A stretch of 64,000 bases of DNA from Lycorma delicatula (lineage: Eukaryota; Arthropoda; Insecta; Hemiptera; Fulgoridae). Every line of letters starts with the position of its first letter. Positions within the stretch are counted from its first letter, which is position 1. The translations under genes and the position numbers were made by a program. The stretch lies in contig NC_134464.1 in assembly GCF_047948215.1 (NCBI RefSeq), positions 5,528,001-5,592,000 of the forward strand, read 5' to 3'. The notes below the pieces were generated by a model that did not search any database, was not told the origin of the DNA, and saw only the letters and a list, made by a program, of their open reading frames with translations. Positions 10,440-22,640 of this stretch are shown piece by piece.

Positions 10440-12540
10440 ACTTCACTGTAAGCTCCACTTGTAGGCCTTTAATACTCCTACCAGCAATTGGAAAGGTTTT
10501 TGAGAAGGTACTGCATCTTCATATTAGAGAGACTGAATTCTATAAAGTTGTTGACAGATAATCAGTATGGTTTTCTACCACACAAGGACATAGAAGATGC
10601 TATTCTTAAGTTTATGAACATTGTTTCTTCTAGCGAGTCTGAGTATGTCTTAACATATATTTTTGGATACATAAGGGGGTTTTTTTATAGTTTTTAGTGG
10701 CATTCTGCTCTTTTTCAGCTGCAGAAGTGCGATTGTATGCAGAATGAGATGAATATGTTACATAGTTATTTCAGCAATCAAGATTTTGTTCTTTGAGATG
10801 GCATCTCAGAAGTAGGAAATGGATATCTAAAGCTTGTTTGCATGGTAGTGTTTTAGGATCCCTGCTCTGGGTTGTTGAATTTGATTCTTTGATGTGGTTG
10901 AGGTTACTCACTGGATGCGGCATCATCGCATATGCAGATGATGGGCTTTTACTGGTTAAAGGAGATTTGAGGAATGATATTGAATTCAGAGCAGCCCAGA
11001 CTTGCAAGATACTCCATTTGTGCAGTTTGCAACATAAGATAGTGTTTAGCCCAGAGAAAACAACGATGATGCTGCTCAAGGTCAGACTAGCTATTATATG
11101 ATGACCTCATATATCAATGGCAGGTCATCGAATTAGGTATTCCTGCAGTATAAATATATTGGTGTTATCCTTGATGAGAACCTTTGATCAAGAAGTACTT
11201 TAAATATGCTACCAAACAGACTTGTTCTGCTTTCTTCACTGTTCAGAGAGCAGTTCACCCCGATTTGGGGGCTTAATTTCAGAACCAGAATATAAGGGTA
11301 TATGTGAAGCTATAATGCTGTATATTGCACCTGTCTTGGCTCATCGAATGAGGTACAAATGTTGTAGAAATATTTGTTGAGCACCCAGCATCTATTGCTA
11401 TCTGTAACTGGTGTCTATAGCACCGTCTCTTGAGAGGTGGTCCTAGTTATTTGTGGTATTAAGATCATTGGTATCCTTGCAGCAGAGCACAAACTACATT
11501 ATGATGCTAAGAAGGTAGGCAGGCAACTTACTTCTGGATACATAAAAGTAATAGAAGACAAAGTTCCATTTACAGCAACAGGTATCATTTATGGTATCAG
11601 GTGTACTGAATCATCCTATGGCCATTACACACATGGTATTTTTCCTGATGTGAGAAGTATGAAGGGAGTTAGGTGGGTTTTCTCCAATCGACATATTGCA
11701 GTTTCTTTCTGGACATAGTTAGTTCAGTTTTCAAGATAGGTGCTAAGAGTTCTGTATCTTGTAATTCACAGACCACGCTTCTCAGAGTCCTGTCAGGAGT
11801 TCCAGTTGAGCAATTATTAAGTACGCTTTCCAATTACATGCAGAAGAATATGTATGTTTTGTTAGCATTGACATTATTGTTTTGGTGGTGGTGAAATTGA
11901 TATTATTTCATTAGCACTGACTGATAAGTGAATTTGTGACCGCATCACTGGATTCAAGATCACACTTTTTATTTAGCCACTTTTTCAACCGATCAAGTCT
12001 TGACTAAGAAAACATAAATCGGCACTGTTTATGCCATTTGACATGGTTCTCCAATAAAGTACTGGCACTTTTGGGTGAAGGTCTGAATCTTTACGTTGCA
12101 TAAGACATCATTTTGATCGGTATGAGTGTGGTACTGATTTAACTTTAAACTCATTCGCTTTCTGAGGCATTCACAGTTACGAATGGTGCTCTCAAATCTG
12201 GACTGGACACAGGGTTCATGCTTCTGCAGTTTCAGTCAGTTAGTTTGAGGGAATCATGTTAGGTTGGATGTAAAGATGTCCGTTTGAGGACTATGTAAAG
12301 ATGAAATTTGATTTGTATTTTACCAATGCAAATGTCTGCTGAGGCATTTACATTGGTGGCATCCCGGCCGAGATGTAATCAGTTACATGGTCTAAAGACG
12401 ACCTCCAGTAAAAGCTCTCAGGGCTTGAACAGACGGGGTGGTGGGGTGGTGTGACGACGGGTAACGTCACAAGATGGGAGTCTTTCCCCTACGGGGTTGG
12501 GATGGCACTTTTACAAGGTGGAACAGAGGAAACGCATGTT
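10440..12540 (+). mobile_element. R1-clade LINE, 3' half
   Basis: A 5'-truncated non-LTR element. It enters in the reverse transcriptase (LPAIGKVFEK-like at 10470) and continues through the C-terminal region and a GC-richer 3' UTR (12350-12540, with TTTCCCCTACGGGGTTGGGA). There is no long A tail and no clear target duplication. R1 itself targets 28S rRNA genes, but no rDNA is present, so this belongs to a non-rDNA member or has moved elsewhere. Confidence 0.66.
10470..11900 (+). pseudogene. R1-clade reverse transcriptase relic
   Basis: Reverse transcriptase pieces in order: TDNQYGFLPHKDIEDAIL at 10555, KACLHGSVLGSLLW at 10830 (the GS-LGP-LW motif), IAYADDGLLLVKG at 10926 with the catalytic YADD intact, then LQHKIVFSPEKTTMMLLK at 11030. 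After 11100 the C-terminal region decays through stops (TCSAFFTVQRAVHPDLGA near 11220; GIKIIGILAAEHKLHYDA near 11455). Spacing between YADD and the FSPEKT word is typical of R1/LOA-type elements. Not functional. Confidence 0.72.
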
Positions 12541-12629
12541 TTTTAAACCGATAGTATTTAGCGGCGAGTGGGAATATTGATCTTTGGTGACCTCTGGCGG
12601 ACAGCTCAGAATTCACAGTTTCAGTTGCT

Positions 12630-13656
12630 ATGGAGCACTGGAGTGAGGAACATCATGTGTTTGCTGTCGAACAGTTTTTTAGAAACAATGATTCTGCGAT
12701 CACAGTTCAACATCTTTTCCATAAAAATTTTAATGTTGAATGTTGAGGAGCAGTTCCAGATCGAAACACCATACTGCGAAGGGTTGAGGCATTTAGAAGT
12801 ACTGCACGTGTTATGAAGAAAAAATCACCTGGCCTTCCAGGTGATTCAATCCAACCCAGAAAACGTAGACAGAGTGAGAAGGGCAGTGTTTACTGGTTTG
12901 AAACGATCCGCTAGACAACAGGCTGTAGTTCTGGGTATGTCACGTTATTTGCTTCATCGCATTTTAAATAGCGATCTCAAATTTCACCTGTACAAAATAA
13001 TGATCATCCAGCAACTAACTGAAAGGGATTTTGCGCAACGTAAAGAATTTTGTGGCATAATGAACACCATTCTTACGGAAGATGCAAACACCCTAATAAT
13101 GATGAGTGACGAAGTCCGTACTGTCGGGTTTGGGTGTCGGAGTATCTACTGAACTACACCAAAAACCTCCCCACAGCTCAAAAGTAACAGTGTGGTGTAG
13201 TGTCTACAAGATAGGGATTGTTTGTTGGTCCTTATTTTTTTGAAGAGGGGGGAACCGCAGTTACAGTGACATCAGTGCGCTGCACTGACATGTTAAACAA
13301 CTTCCTGCATCCAGAACTGGAAAGAAATCTGATGAACATGAAAGAAATGTGGTTCCAACAGGATGGTGCTACAGCTCACATGGTGAGAGCTTGATTGAAG
13401 CAAATGTTTCCTGTACATGTCATTTCACGATTTGGTGATGTTTCTTGGCCCCTCACACTCTTCCAAACTATCAATTTGTGACCTCTTTTGGTGAGGCTAC
13501 CTGAAATGATGAATGTACGTGAACAAGCAACACACAATTGAAGATCTCAAAACTTAGATTTGTCAAGAAATTGAACCTGTGTGGAATGAAATGTTAGAGA
13601 AAGCCATGCAGAGCTTTGAGGGGCGGCTCCAAATTTATGTCCGACAAGTTGTTTAA
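12630..13656 (+). pseudogene. DUF4817/Tc3-like transposase relic, copy 2
   Basis: ATG at 12630 begins MEHWSEEHHVFAVEQFF, the DUF4817 helix-turn-helix, and homology runs about 340 codons to a TAA at 13654-13656. Markers: RVEAFRSTARVMKKKSPG; SNPENVDRVRRAV; SARQQAVVLGMSRY; MIIQQLTERDFAQRKEF; MMSDEVR (first catalytic Asp); FQQDGATAH near 13360 (second); SICDLFW near 13480 (third acidic residue), then a stop where Gly-Tyr should follow. Length is normal for the family, so this is a nearly full coding region killed by stops and frameshifts. No terminal repeats seen. Confidence 0.82.
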
Positions 13657-14630
13657 ATGACAAGTTATCCAATCAAGTTGTTTAAATTCCGTTAGACGTC
13701 ATAAAAACTCATCATAGCTTTTCCATGTTTTGTCAGGGGGTATGTTAACTAGAGATCTCAAATCTCTACCATGGCAAATAAAACCTGATTCCAATCCACG
13801 ATTTTAGTCAGTATCTCATTTCATAATAACTGAGAGAATCAAACACTGCTATATTTTGTTTCAAAACAAGTTATATCGGTTACAACTGGACGTATAATTG
13901 TAAATTATAGTCAGAGTATAAGGCTTTAGTTAGCAACCACTCGATTTGGAATTTGAACTCTGAGTAACTTACACAAAAATGTATTCCATAAATACAAGAT
14001 GAGAGAAAAAGTAAAGGTATTAATCTTCAATATAACAGAAAAAGAAAGAAAATTCAGTTCCCTCTGCCTCCCCTATTTCTTGTAATTAAGGAACGCACTG
14101 ACAAGTAATTGGAGGATGTAGGAATGAGATGGCCAGGGGGCATAGGCCCATGACGTCATTTGTTATCATAAACCAGTATGACTTTCTCCACGATTCAACT
14201 GTTTGATGCGTGGGCCTTTGTCTATTACTTTCAATATACATCTCATATCTGTTTCTCCGGATATTGGCTGCTCCGAAACACATTGCTTTCACTGGTCCGG
14301 CCTTGGTTGGAAAAATTATTGCTTCATTACTGTATTTTTTGTTGTAAAAAAAAAGACAATAATGAATATGTAGTTTGACAGTGTTTATTTTAACCTTTTG
14401 TAAGTTTTTAAAATTTTCTCTTCAGAAGTTGACATTTTTTAAAAATACTTGCAGCAACTGCCCCCTTGCTTCCCCTTGAATTACGCATATGTCTATCTAT
14501 TTTCTTCTTACCATTAATGATCGATGAAGATACTTTTGTTTAAACGCTAATTGCATTGGGTGTATTCAGCAAAAACCATAAAACATTACAGGTTCATATA
14601 GTAATTACAATAATCATAATTTAAAAAGCT
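13657..14630. other. Spacer without a supported gene
   Basis: Mostly AT-rich. 14080-14330 is richer in GC and has short open frames on both strands, none of which resembles a family I know. Confidence 0.4.
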
Positions 14631-15010
14631 TGTATTTCGAAAAATATTTAAGCTAAAAAAGCAGTTTTGGGCTCAAATTGTACTAAATTCAATTCTAAAA
14701 CAAGTATTACTTTAATTTTTGCCATAATTCCTACTGTTAGGGTGATATTAAACAATTTTTGTAGAAAAAACTGACATTTTTTAAATAGTTATAACTTTAA
14801 GTTTGCGTCTCTAAAGATATTAAAAAAACAGTTTTGGGCTGAAATCCCAACAAATTCTATTTTAAGTAAAACATATTCTTACCATTTGTGTTGTAAACCC
14901 TACCATTGGAGTGATATTCAGTGATTTTCGAAAAAAATTGAAAAACCAAAGAAGAAAACAAAAATGGTGTTGTATTTCAAGATGGCAGACTCAAAAATTG
15001 AGTGAACCCC
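14630..15010 (+). repeat. Interspersed repeat with tandem sub-units
   Basis: Two related units start with CAGTTTTGGGCT at 14662 and 14829, a spacing of 167 bp. Each unit continues with a TTGCCATAATTCC- or TGTTGTAAACCC-type segment and GGGTGATATT or GGAGTGATATT. The reverse complement occurs at 9386-9690. The end (TGAACCCCCATAAATTAACTT) may be its right edge. Confidence 0.6.
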
Positions 15011-16160
15011 CATAAATTAACTTTATTGAGAGTATATATAAAAACTGTGTAAAATCTTTTGCTTTAATCGAGCAGATCATGAAAAGATGATCTTTTCATT
15101 AAGACACCACAGTAATTGCTTAAAAAACATTTTTACATTAGTCACTTAAAACTTGAAAGCGATAAAATTTTCAAAATAAATCAAATTTTCCTCAGTTACA
15201 ACTCGAAAATAGAAAACTGACTCTGGTTAACAACAGGAACATAGAATACAGCAAAAAATTAGCCAAAAAAGGAAACGGCAGCGCAATTAAGAACAGTAAC
15301 CAGTCATAATTGCCTTTTCACACATTGTCACTACAAGTAAGACGCTTCAAACATCAATATATAATTTGTGTAGAAGCAAAATCATAATGAACTTTGACTT
15401 CTACATTAGCATAAAAATAAACAAACTATTTAACAAATTTAACCTGTTATAATGAGAAATCTGCAAATTGCTTGCAAACAAAGTTAAAAATTTACTACAG
15501 ATTTTAAAGAACATTATTAAAAAATTTAAAATAAATAACACAAAAATAAATCAGAATCTACTGTGCGCTAGAAAATTATTAAGATTACTATAAAAAAACT
15601 TACTAAGATTCATAACCTCCTCAGTTATACACACACCCTCCTTGTATGTACATGGAAGCCAATTTAATACATATTTTGATAATAAATAAACTAAACTTTA
15701 TACGTGAAATTTCATTTCAGAAAGAAAGGAAGGAAGGAAGAGGAAAAGAGAGAGGTTAATTTCCACTACTTTTCGACTTGAATATAGAAGACACAACACC
15801 AAAACTGAAAGACAAATTTTGAAGTGAAGTAACTACTACGGATATGGATTGCAACATTTTATGGTGGCAAAACTTGGACAATATGAAAGGGAAAAGAATA
15901 GCTGTTGAAATTATTATAGGAGAATACTGATAATTAGGTGGACTAATAAAATATGAAATGGAACGTTACGGCGTAATATTATTATCAAAAAACTAAAAAC
16001 TAGGTTGATGGGTTATAAAATATTAAAGATATCCAGCCCTTAGTTAATTTGGAAACAAGATTTGTAATCATAAAAACTGTAGAAGAAGATAAAGAGTGGA
16101 ACACATTAAACAGATAACTGCGAATGTAGGATGCACTCCTACACCTTAAGTTAATGATTA
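15011..16160. other. AT-rich spacer
   Basis: No gene or element recognised. A short purine-rich tract (GGAAGGAAGGAAGAGG) lies at about 15726. Confidence 0.45.
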
Positions 16161-17449
16161 CGAGGGCGGTTCGAAACGTTCTCCAACCTGATACAGAGAT
16201 ACTGCTAGTCGGTCCAAATGGCGATTTGTAGTTAATGTAATATCCATTAGATGGCATACTAAATATTTTCCAACATATCTTCTCAGTTATTTAATTGTTA
16301 TGGCCAATAGGTAGCAGATGAGTGTTGTTTTGTGCAAAATGGATAAAATTGAAATTCGACCGGTACTAAAATATTTTGTTGTGAAGGGTTAAACCTGTCA
16401 GATATAAAAAAGGAGTTACATTCTGCATTAAATGAATCTTCTCCATCCTTTTCAATGGTGAAAAAGTGGGCAGCTGAATTCAAATGCAGTCAAACCTCCA
16501 TCTTTGATGATGAGCATTCAGAATGCTCTGCAACCGTCATGACCGATGAAAACATCACAAAAATCCACAATGCAGTATTAAAAGATTGATGATTGAAATA
16601 AATAAAAGATCAACACAAGCTTGCAGAGATTGAAAAAATATCAGTAGATCATATTCACAACATCTTACACAAGAATTTGATTTAGAGAAACCTATCAGCG
16701 CAATGGATGCCGCCGTGTTTGTTAACAGCTGACCAGAAACGCACTTGAATGAACATTTCTCAACAGTGTTTGGACATGTTCAACCGTAATTCAACTGAAT
16801 ATTTGCAACGTTTCATTACTGCTAAGGAAACGTGGATTGATTATTACAGCCCTGAAATAAAGCAACAGTCCAAACAGCGGGTTGAAACTGGTGGAAGTGC
16901 TCCAAAGAAGGCAAAAAGTGTTCAATCAGCAGGAAAAGTCATAGCCACTGTTTTTTTGGTATCTTCGTGATGTGGTTCTCATATAGACTATATGGAAAAA
17001 GGAAAAATAATCGCCGGAGAATATTACACAGCACTGGAGCGATTGAAGCTGGCCATTAAAACCAAACATCCACATCTGGGCAAGAAAAAAGTGCTTTTTC
17101 ATCATGACAATGCACCTGTGCACACATCTTCTGTTGTTACTGCTAAAATTCATGAACTGCACTTCACATTGACCGTATTTACCTGATTTAGTTCCAAGTG
17201 ATTATTTCCTGTTCCCAAATTACGGCTTGGTGGGAGAAGTTTTGCCTCAAATAACAAAGTTATAGCAGAGGCAGATGCCTATTTTGCAGAGCTTGAAAAA
17301 TCATATTTTACAGAAGGAAAAAATAAGCTGGAAAAGCAATGGACTAAGTGTATTACTTTAAAAGGTTACTGTTGAAAAATAAAAATAAAAATCGGTTAAG
17401 AAATTTTGTGTTTTCTTTCTTAGGCTGCAAACCTTCTGAACCACCCTTG
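16161..17449 (+). mobile_element. Mariner element, both ends present
   Basis: A 1,289-bp element flanked by TA on both sides (16159-16160 and 17450-17451). The left end CGAGGGCGGTTCGAAA pairs with the inverted right end CAAGGGTGGTTCAGAA, giving imperfect terminal repeats of about 30 bp. Length is normal for mariner. Confidence 0.88.
16339..17375 (+). pseudogene. Mariner transposase, first catalytic Asp replaced
   Basis: ATG at 16339 begins MDKIEIRPVLKYFVVKGLN. N-terminal helix-turn-helix: SFSMVKKWAAEFK. Catalytic core: FITAKETWIDYYSPE near 16810, where the usual Asp before Glu-Thr-Trp-Ile is Lys; VLFHHDNAPVH near 17095 keeps the second Asp; LVPSDYFLF near 17195 keeps the third. The C-terminus KQWTKCITLKGYC ends at TGA 17373-17375. 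Stops near 16586, 16683, 16748 and 16968 and a frameshift near 17180 also disable it. The KWAAEFK word is shared with the mariners at 31545 and 51626. Confidence 0.85.
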
Positions 17450-17828
17450 TACATTATAAGATTAGCGAACAGAAAATAACATCAAACTAGAAACCAGTTA
17501 AAAAACTAATGACAAAAGGGAACCTTACCAAATACAAAAACCTTAATAAAACAACATCAATAAATTAAAAAATAAGCACACATTATACATGGTACATAAA
17601 CACAATCACCATGAGTCAACTCATGATGTAAAATAAGTCTATTAAAAACCATTATTATGAATAAATAATTTACACCGATGTAAAATCACACTTTCGTAAT
17701 TTATATTATTATGTAAAATCATATTTGTGTTTTTTTTTTTTTTTAATGTATAGTGTGGAAATAGAATCTTAAGATATATTTTCATCCATCATAAAAATAA
17801 AAAAGAAATTAAAAACGTTTTTTCTCAC

Positions 17829-17949
17829 CTCATGCTGCCAATCCGGTCCACCAGGATCAGTCGTTCCACACGAATTACAAACAGAACAAACCTGACAGTG
17901 CCATCTACCGATTGGAACTTTTCTTAGTCCAACACAATATATATGATAC
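17829..17949 (-). CDS. e(y)3: e(y)3/SAYP exon: end of PHD finger 2
   Basis: A 121-nt exon: acceptor attacaattag, donor GAG/gtgaga. One base completes Gly, then 40 codons encode YHIYCVGLRKVPIGRWHCQV and CSVCNSCGTTDPGGPDWQHE. It gives the His, Cys and final Cys pair of PHD 2, then begins the Cys-rich tail (CSVCNSC). The donor is phase 0. The tail should go on in another exon, but I see no matching segment between 17828 and 1, so the next intron probably exceeds 17 kb and leaves the window. Confidence 0.92.
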
Positions 17950-18579
17950 CTAATTGTAATAAACAAAATAACATATACATAAAACATTAAATTAGTTATA
18001 TGATTTCAATGTGACAAAACAAAATACTACCAAAATCATTAATAAATACAGAACAAAGAAAAACCAAAGATGACTTTTGCCTATACACATGACTCAACAA
18101 AGTTTAAATATATTTTAAAAACTTATTCAAGATTTATACTTCAAACTTTTTCATTTCTACCTAAAAAGAATTGAAAAAATTATTTATGTAACTACAACAA
18201 ATATGCACATAATACAGCAAACACTTAAAACTGAACTAAAATTAAAGAAGAAAAGTAACACATTAAAAAAGGTAAAAAATATATATATATACATATTCAT
18301 ATAAGTAGGCCTTTTCAAGTTTCATAGCATGAACAGTTGTTAATCTAAACTCATACTATTTATGTCTGGCCGCAGTAAACTACCAAAAAATCATCAGCAT
18401 ACCATTACATACTAGGAAACTGTAGTGTACTGTTCTTTACCTTGGAGGAGGAATTTTGCTAAGGAGGTGTGATAAACTCATGTATCTTCTAAGAAGATTA
18501 ATAAAAAGCTTACCCATACTGAGAGGTGTCAGCTGACTATTCTACTATTCTACAGCAGCTACTTTTTTTGTTTTCAGTC

Positions 18580-20448
18580 ATTTGATTAGTTTGATGCAGC
18601 TCTCTAAGATACCCTATCTAATGCCAATCATTTTATTTTTGTATACCCTCTACATCCTGCAACCCTAACAATTTGTTTTACATATTCCAAACCTTACCTG
18701 CTGCATGTCCATCCATGCAGCATCATGGATGGACCTGAACGAATGGCCTCACCATCATGAATGGATCATGATGGCCTGTCCATCCAGTATCAAAGCTAAG
18801 ATATTCCAGGATACCTTACGATGTGGCCTATAAGTCTGTCTCTTCTTTTAGCTATATTTTTCTAAACGCTTCTTTCTTCTTCAATTTACCACCAACATCT
18901 CTTCATTTGTCACTTTATCTAATCATGTGATTTTTAACATTCTCCTCTAGCACCGCATTTCAGAAGCTTCTAATCTTTTCTTCTCAGGTACTCTGATCGT
19001 CCAACTTTCACTTCCATATAAAGTTACACACCAAACATATACTTTCAAAAATACTATCATGATGTTTACATTTATTTTTGATAAAAGAAAATTAAATTTC
19101 TAACTGAAAGCATGTTAGGCCTGTGTTATTCAGAATTTTATATCACTTCATCCATCTTTAGTAATTCAACTTCCCAAATAACAAAATTCTCCTACCTCCA
19201 TAATCTTTTCTCGTCCTACTTTTATATTCACTGATCCTACTTTATTTGTACTACATTTCATTACGTTGGTATTGTTCTTGTTTATTTTCATGCTGTAGTT
19301 TTGTGTAGGACTTCGGCCATGGCATTCACTGTTTCTTCTAAATCTTTTTACTCAGTTAGAATTACTATATCATCAGCAAATCATAGCATCTTTATCTATT
19401 CACCTTGTACTGTTACTCCGGATCTAAATTTTTCTTTAACATCATTAATTACTAGTTCTATGTAACAATTAAAAAGTAACGGGGATAGGGAACATCCTTG
19501 TCAGACTCCTTCTTTCTTACGTTCTTCAATTATTACTGTTGGCATTTGGTTCCGGTAAATGTTAGCAATTGTTCTTCTACCTTTATACTTGAACCCTAAA
19601 TTTTTTAAAATGCTGAACATTTTATTCCAGGTTATGTTATCAAATTCCTTTTCTAAGTCTATAAATGCCATGTATGTTGGTTTGTTTTTCTGTAATCTTC
19701 CTTCTACTCTTAATCTGAGTGCTAAAACTGCTTCCCATGTCCTTTACTTTTCCCCAAATCAGATTGGTCTTCTCCTAACACTTCTTCCACTCTCCTCTCA
19801 ATTCTTCTGTACAGAATTCTAGTTAAGATTTTTGATACTTAAGTAATTAAGCTAATTGTTCTGTATTCTTTACATTTATCTGCTCCTGTTTCTTTGGTAT
19901 CATGACAATAACACTCTTTTTTGAAATCTGACAGAAATTCCTCTTTTTTGTAAATATTACATACCAGTTTGTACAATCTATCTACCGATTCCTCACCTGC
20001 ACTGCACAGAAATTCTGCAGGTATCCCATCTATCTTAGTAGCCTTTCTAACATTCAAATCCCTGCTTTTTAATGCTGTAATAAATTTCGATCTCAGTATT
20101 ATATCTCTCTTTTCATCCTCTTCAACTTCCTCTATTACACCAGTCTCTAATTCATTTCTTCCATATAACTCTTAATACATTCCATTCACCTATCAACCTT
20201 TTTTTCATATAATACATCAGTTTACCATCTTTGTTAAACACATTATTTGATTTTAATTTATGTACCCCAAAATTTTCCTTAACTTTCCTGTATGCTCCGT
20301 CTATTTTACCAATGTTCATTTCTCTTTCCACTTCTGAACACTTTTCTTTTGCTAATTTGCTCTTCCTGTTTAAAGTAATTCTTAATATTTGATAGGTCCT
20401 TTTACCTTCTTTATTACTAGCATTCTTATACTTTATACATTTATCCAT
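18580..20448 (-). pseudogene. LINE copy 2: reverse transcriptase part
   Basis: Reads like copy 1: linker (KENFGVHKLKSNNV), RT fingers (KATKIDGIPAEFL), palm with FADD in a broken frame near 19370, and a heavily altered C-terminal domain between 18580 and 19160 with a duplication-like insertion around 18700-18790 (the ATGGATGGAC words). Compared with copy 1 it keeps 21 extra bases at about 19744-19764. Not functional. Confidence 0.78.
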
Positions 20449-20571
20449 CAGCTGCGATATATCCTCTCAAGGTTTTCTACCAGTTCTATTTGTTTCGCCA
20501 AAGTTCACTTCTGCCGATTTATGAATTTCCTTTTTTAACATTCTTCCATTATTCTTCTATACTTTCTATCT

Positions 20572-22002
20572 ATGAAAGAGGGGACCGACTTATAGAGTTT
20601 TCCATCAAGTATAATTTAGTAATTGCCAACACCCAGTTTAAAAATCATAATAGAAGAATATACACTTGGAAAAAGCCAGGCGATAGTGCAAGATATCAGA
20701 TAGATTTTACCATGGTTAAGCAAAGATTTAGAAATCAACTCGACTACAAAACTTACCCTGGAGCAGACATTGATAGCGACCATAATTTGGTGATAATAAA
20801 ATGTAGACTGAGGTTTAAAAACCTGAAGAAAATGTGTTAGATGAATCGGTAGAATTTAGAGAAGCTTGAGGAAGAGGAGGTAAAGAAGATTTTTGAGGAC
20901 ATCGCAAGAGGTCTGAGTAAAAAATATAAGGTAGAAAATGTAGAAGAAGAATGAGGGAATGTTAAAATGGAAATAAATCAGCAGAAGCGAACTTAGGCGG
21001 AACAAAGAGAACTGGTAGAAAACCTTGGGTTTCAGACGATATATTGTAGCTGATGGATGAGCGTAGAAAATATAAGAATGCTAGTGATGAAGAATGTAAA
21101 AGGAACTATCGACAATTAAGAAATACTATAAACAGAAGTGCAAACTAGCAAAAGAAGAGTGGATTAAAGAAAAGTGTTCAGAAGTGGAAAGAGAAATGAA
21201 CATTGGTAAAATAGATGGAGCATACAGGAAAGTTAAGGAAAATGTTGGGTACATAAATTAAAATCCAATGTGTTAAACAAAGATGGTACACCAATTTATA
21301 ATACGAAAGGTAAAGTTGATAGGTGGGTGGAATATATTGAAGAGTTATACGGAGGAAATGAATTAGAAAATGGTGTTCTAGAGTAAGAAGAGGTAGTTGA
21401 AGAGGATGAAATGGGAGAAACAATACTGAGATCTGAATTTAAGAGAGCATTAAAAGATTTGAATGGCAGAAAGGCTCTTGGAATAGACAGAATACCTGTA
21501 GTGCAGGACTGTACTGTGCAGTGCAGGTGAGCAAGTGACTGATAGATTATACAAACTGGTGTGTAATATTTATGAAAAACGGGAAGTTCCGTCAGACTTC
21601 AAAAAAAAAAGTCATGATACCAAAGAAAGCAGGAGCAGATAAATGTGAAGAATACAGAAGAATTAGTTGTAACTAGCCATGCATCAAAAATAACTAGAAT
21701 TGTACAGAAGAATTGAGAGGAGAGTGGAAGAAGTGTAAGGAGAAGACCAATTTGGTTTCAGGAAAAGTATAGGGACAAGGGAAGCAATTTTAGGCCTCAG
21801 ATTAATAGTAGAAGGAAGATTAAAGAAAAACAAACCAACATACTTGGCATTTATAAACTTGGAGGCAACGTTTGGAATATGTAAAACAAATTGTTAGGGA
21901 TGTAGGATGTAGGGGATATACCGAAATGAAACGACTAGCACTAGATACGGAATCTTGGAGAGCTGCATCAAACCAGTCAAAAGATTGAAGACAAAAAAAA
22001 AT
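20572..22002 (+). mobile_element. RTE-type LINE, copy 3, nested in copy 2
   Basis: A plus-strand, 5'-truncated LINE of 1,431 bp that ends in an A tail and is flanked by TTTCTATCT at 20563-20571 and 22003-22011. It begins inside the endonuclease (ERGDRLIEFSIKYNLVIANT; GADIDSDHNLVI) and passes into the RT linker and fingers. At about 21873 it jumps from the start of the RT palm to the last 40 codons, an internal deletion of roughly 1 kb. Same family as the LINE it interrupts. Confidence 0.85.
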
Positions 22003-22640
22003 TTTCTATCTTGTCTTTTTTCCTCAGACCTCTTGCAATGTCTTCTTCAAAAATCTTCTTTACCTCCTCTTTTTCTCAAGCTTCTCTAAATTCCACCGAT
22101 TCATGTGGCACTTTTTTTTTATGTTTTTAAACTCCAATCTACATTTTATTATTACTAAATTATGGTCACTATCGATGTCAGCTCCAGGATATGCTTTGAA
22201 TTGATTTCTAAATCTTTGCTTAACCATGATATATCTGATACCTTGCAGTTTCGATTGGCTTTTTCCATGTGAATATTCTTCTATTATGATTTTTAAACGG
22301 GGTGTTGGCAATTACTAAATTAAACTTCATGCAAAACTCAATAAGTCAGTGCCTTCTTTCATTTACTAAATTTCCATCCTGTTTTATGTGATTAATTGCT
22401 TTGTCAATTTCTTCGTATATCTCACCTCAAATTTCTTTGTTTACCTTACCTCATCATCATTATTGGGACTTGAAGGGTACATAGACTTAACAATTGCTGT
22501 CAGCTTAAGTTTTGATTTAATTCTGATTACAATTATTCTATTGCAATGCTTTTTGAAATACTCTTCTCTCTTCCCTTTCTTCTTGTTCATTGCAAAAGTT
22601 ACTTCTACCTGCCATTTATTTGACACAGAGTTAATTTAAT
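22003..22640 (-). pseudogene. LINE copy 2: endonuclease part
   Basis: Endonuclease segment that continues copy 2 on the far side of the nested insertion. Visible: RYIMVKQRFRNQFKAYPGAD and IDSDHNLVIIKCRL (catalytic SDH kept), and upstream EEYFKKHCNRIIVIRIKSK. Frameshifts near 22200-22440. Ends abruptly at about 22640. Confidence 0.75.

Larger units (their letters stand above)
18563..22640 (-). mobile_element. RTE-type LINE, copy 2, interrupted by copy 3
   Basis: Same family and orientation as the LINE at 5199-8052. It lies in two blocks, 18563-20571 and 22003-22640, separated by a nested LINE. The 3' end again has a T run on the plus strand (18563-18569). The endonuclease is cut off near 22640, so it is 5' truncated. 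The segment 19169-20341 is almost identical to 5764-6915 of copy 1, while the rest is clearly more diverged. Confidence 0.85.

Noticed and set aside
20490..20840. Forward 116-codon frame starting MFRQSSLLPIYE
   Set aside because: Its first 27 codons are the antisense of LINE copy 2 and only the part after 20572 is coding-like (nested copy 3), so the frame is a chimera across an insertion junction and not one gene.
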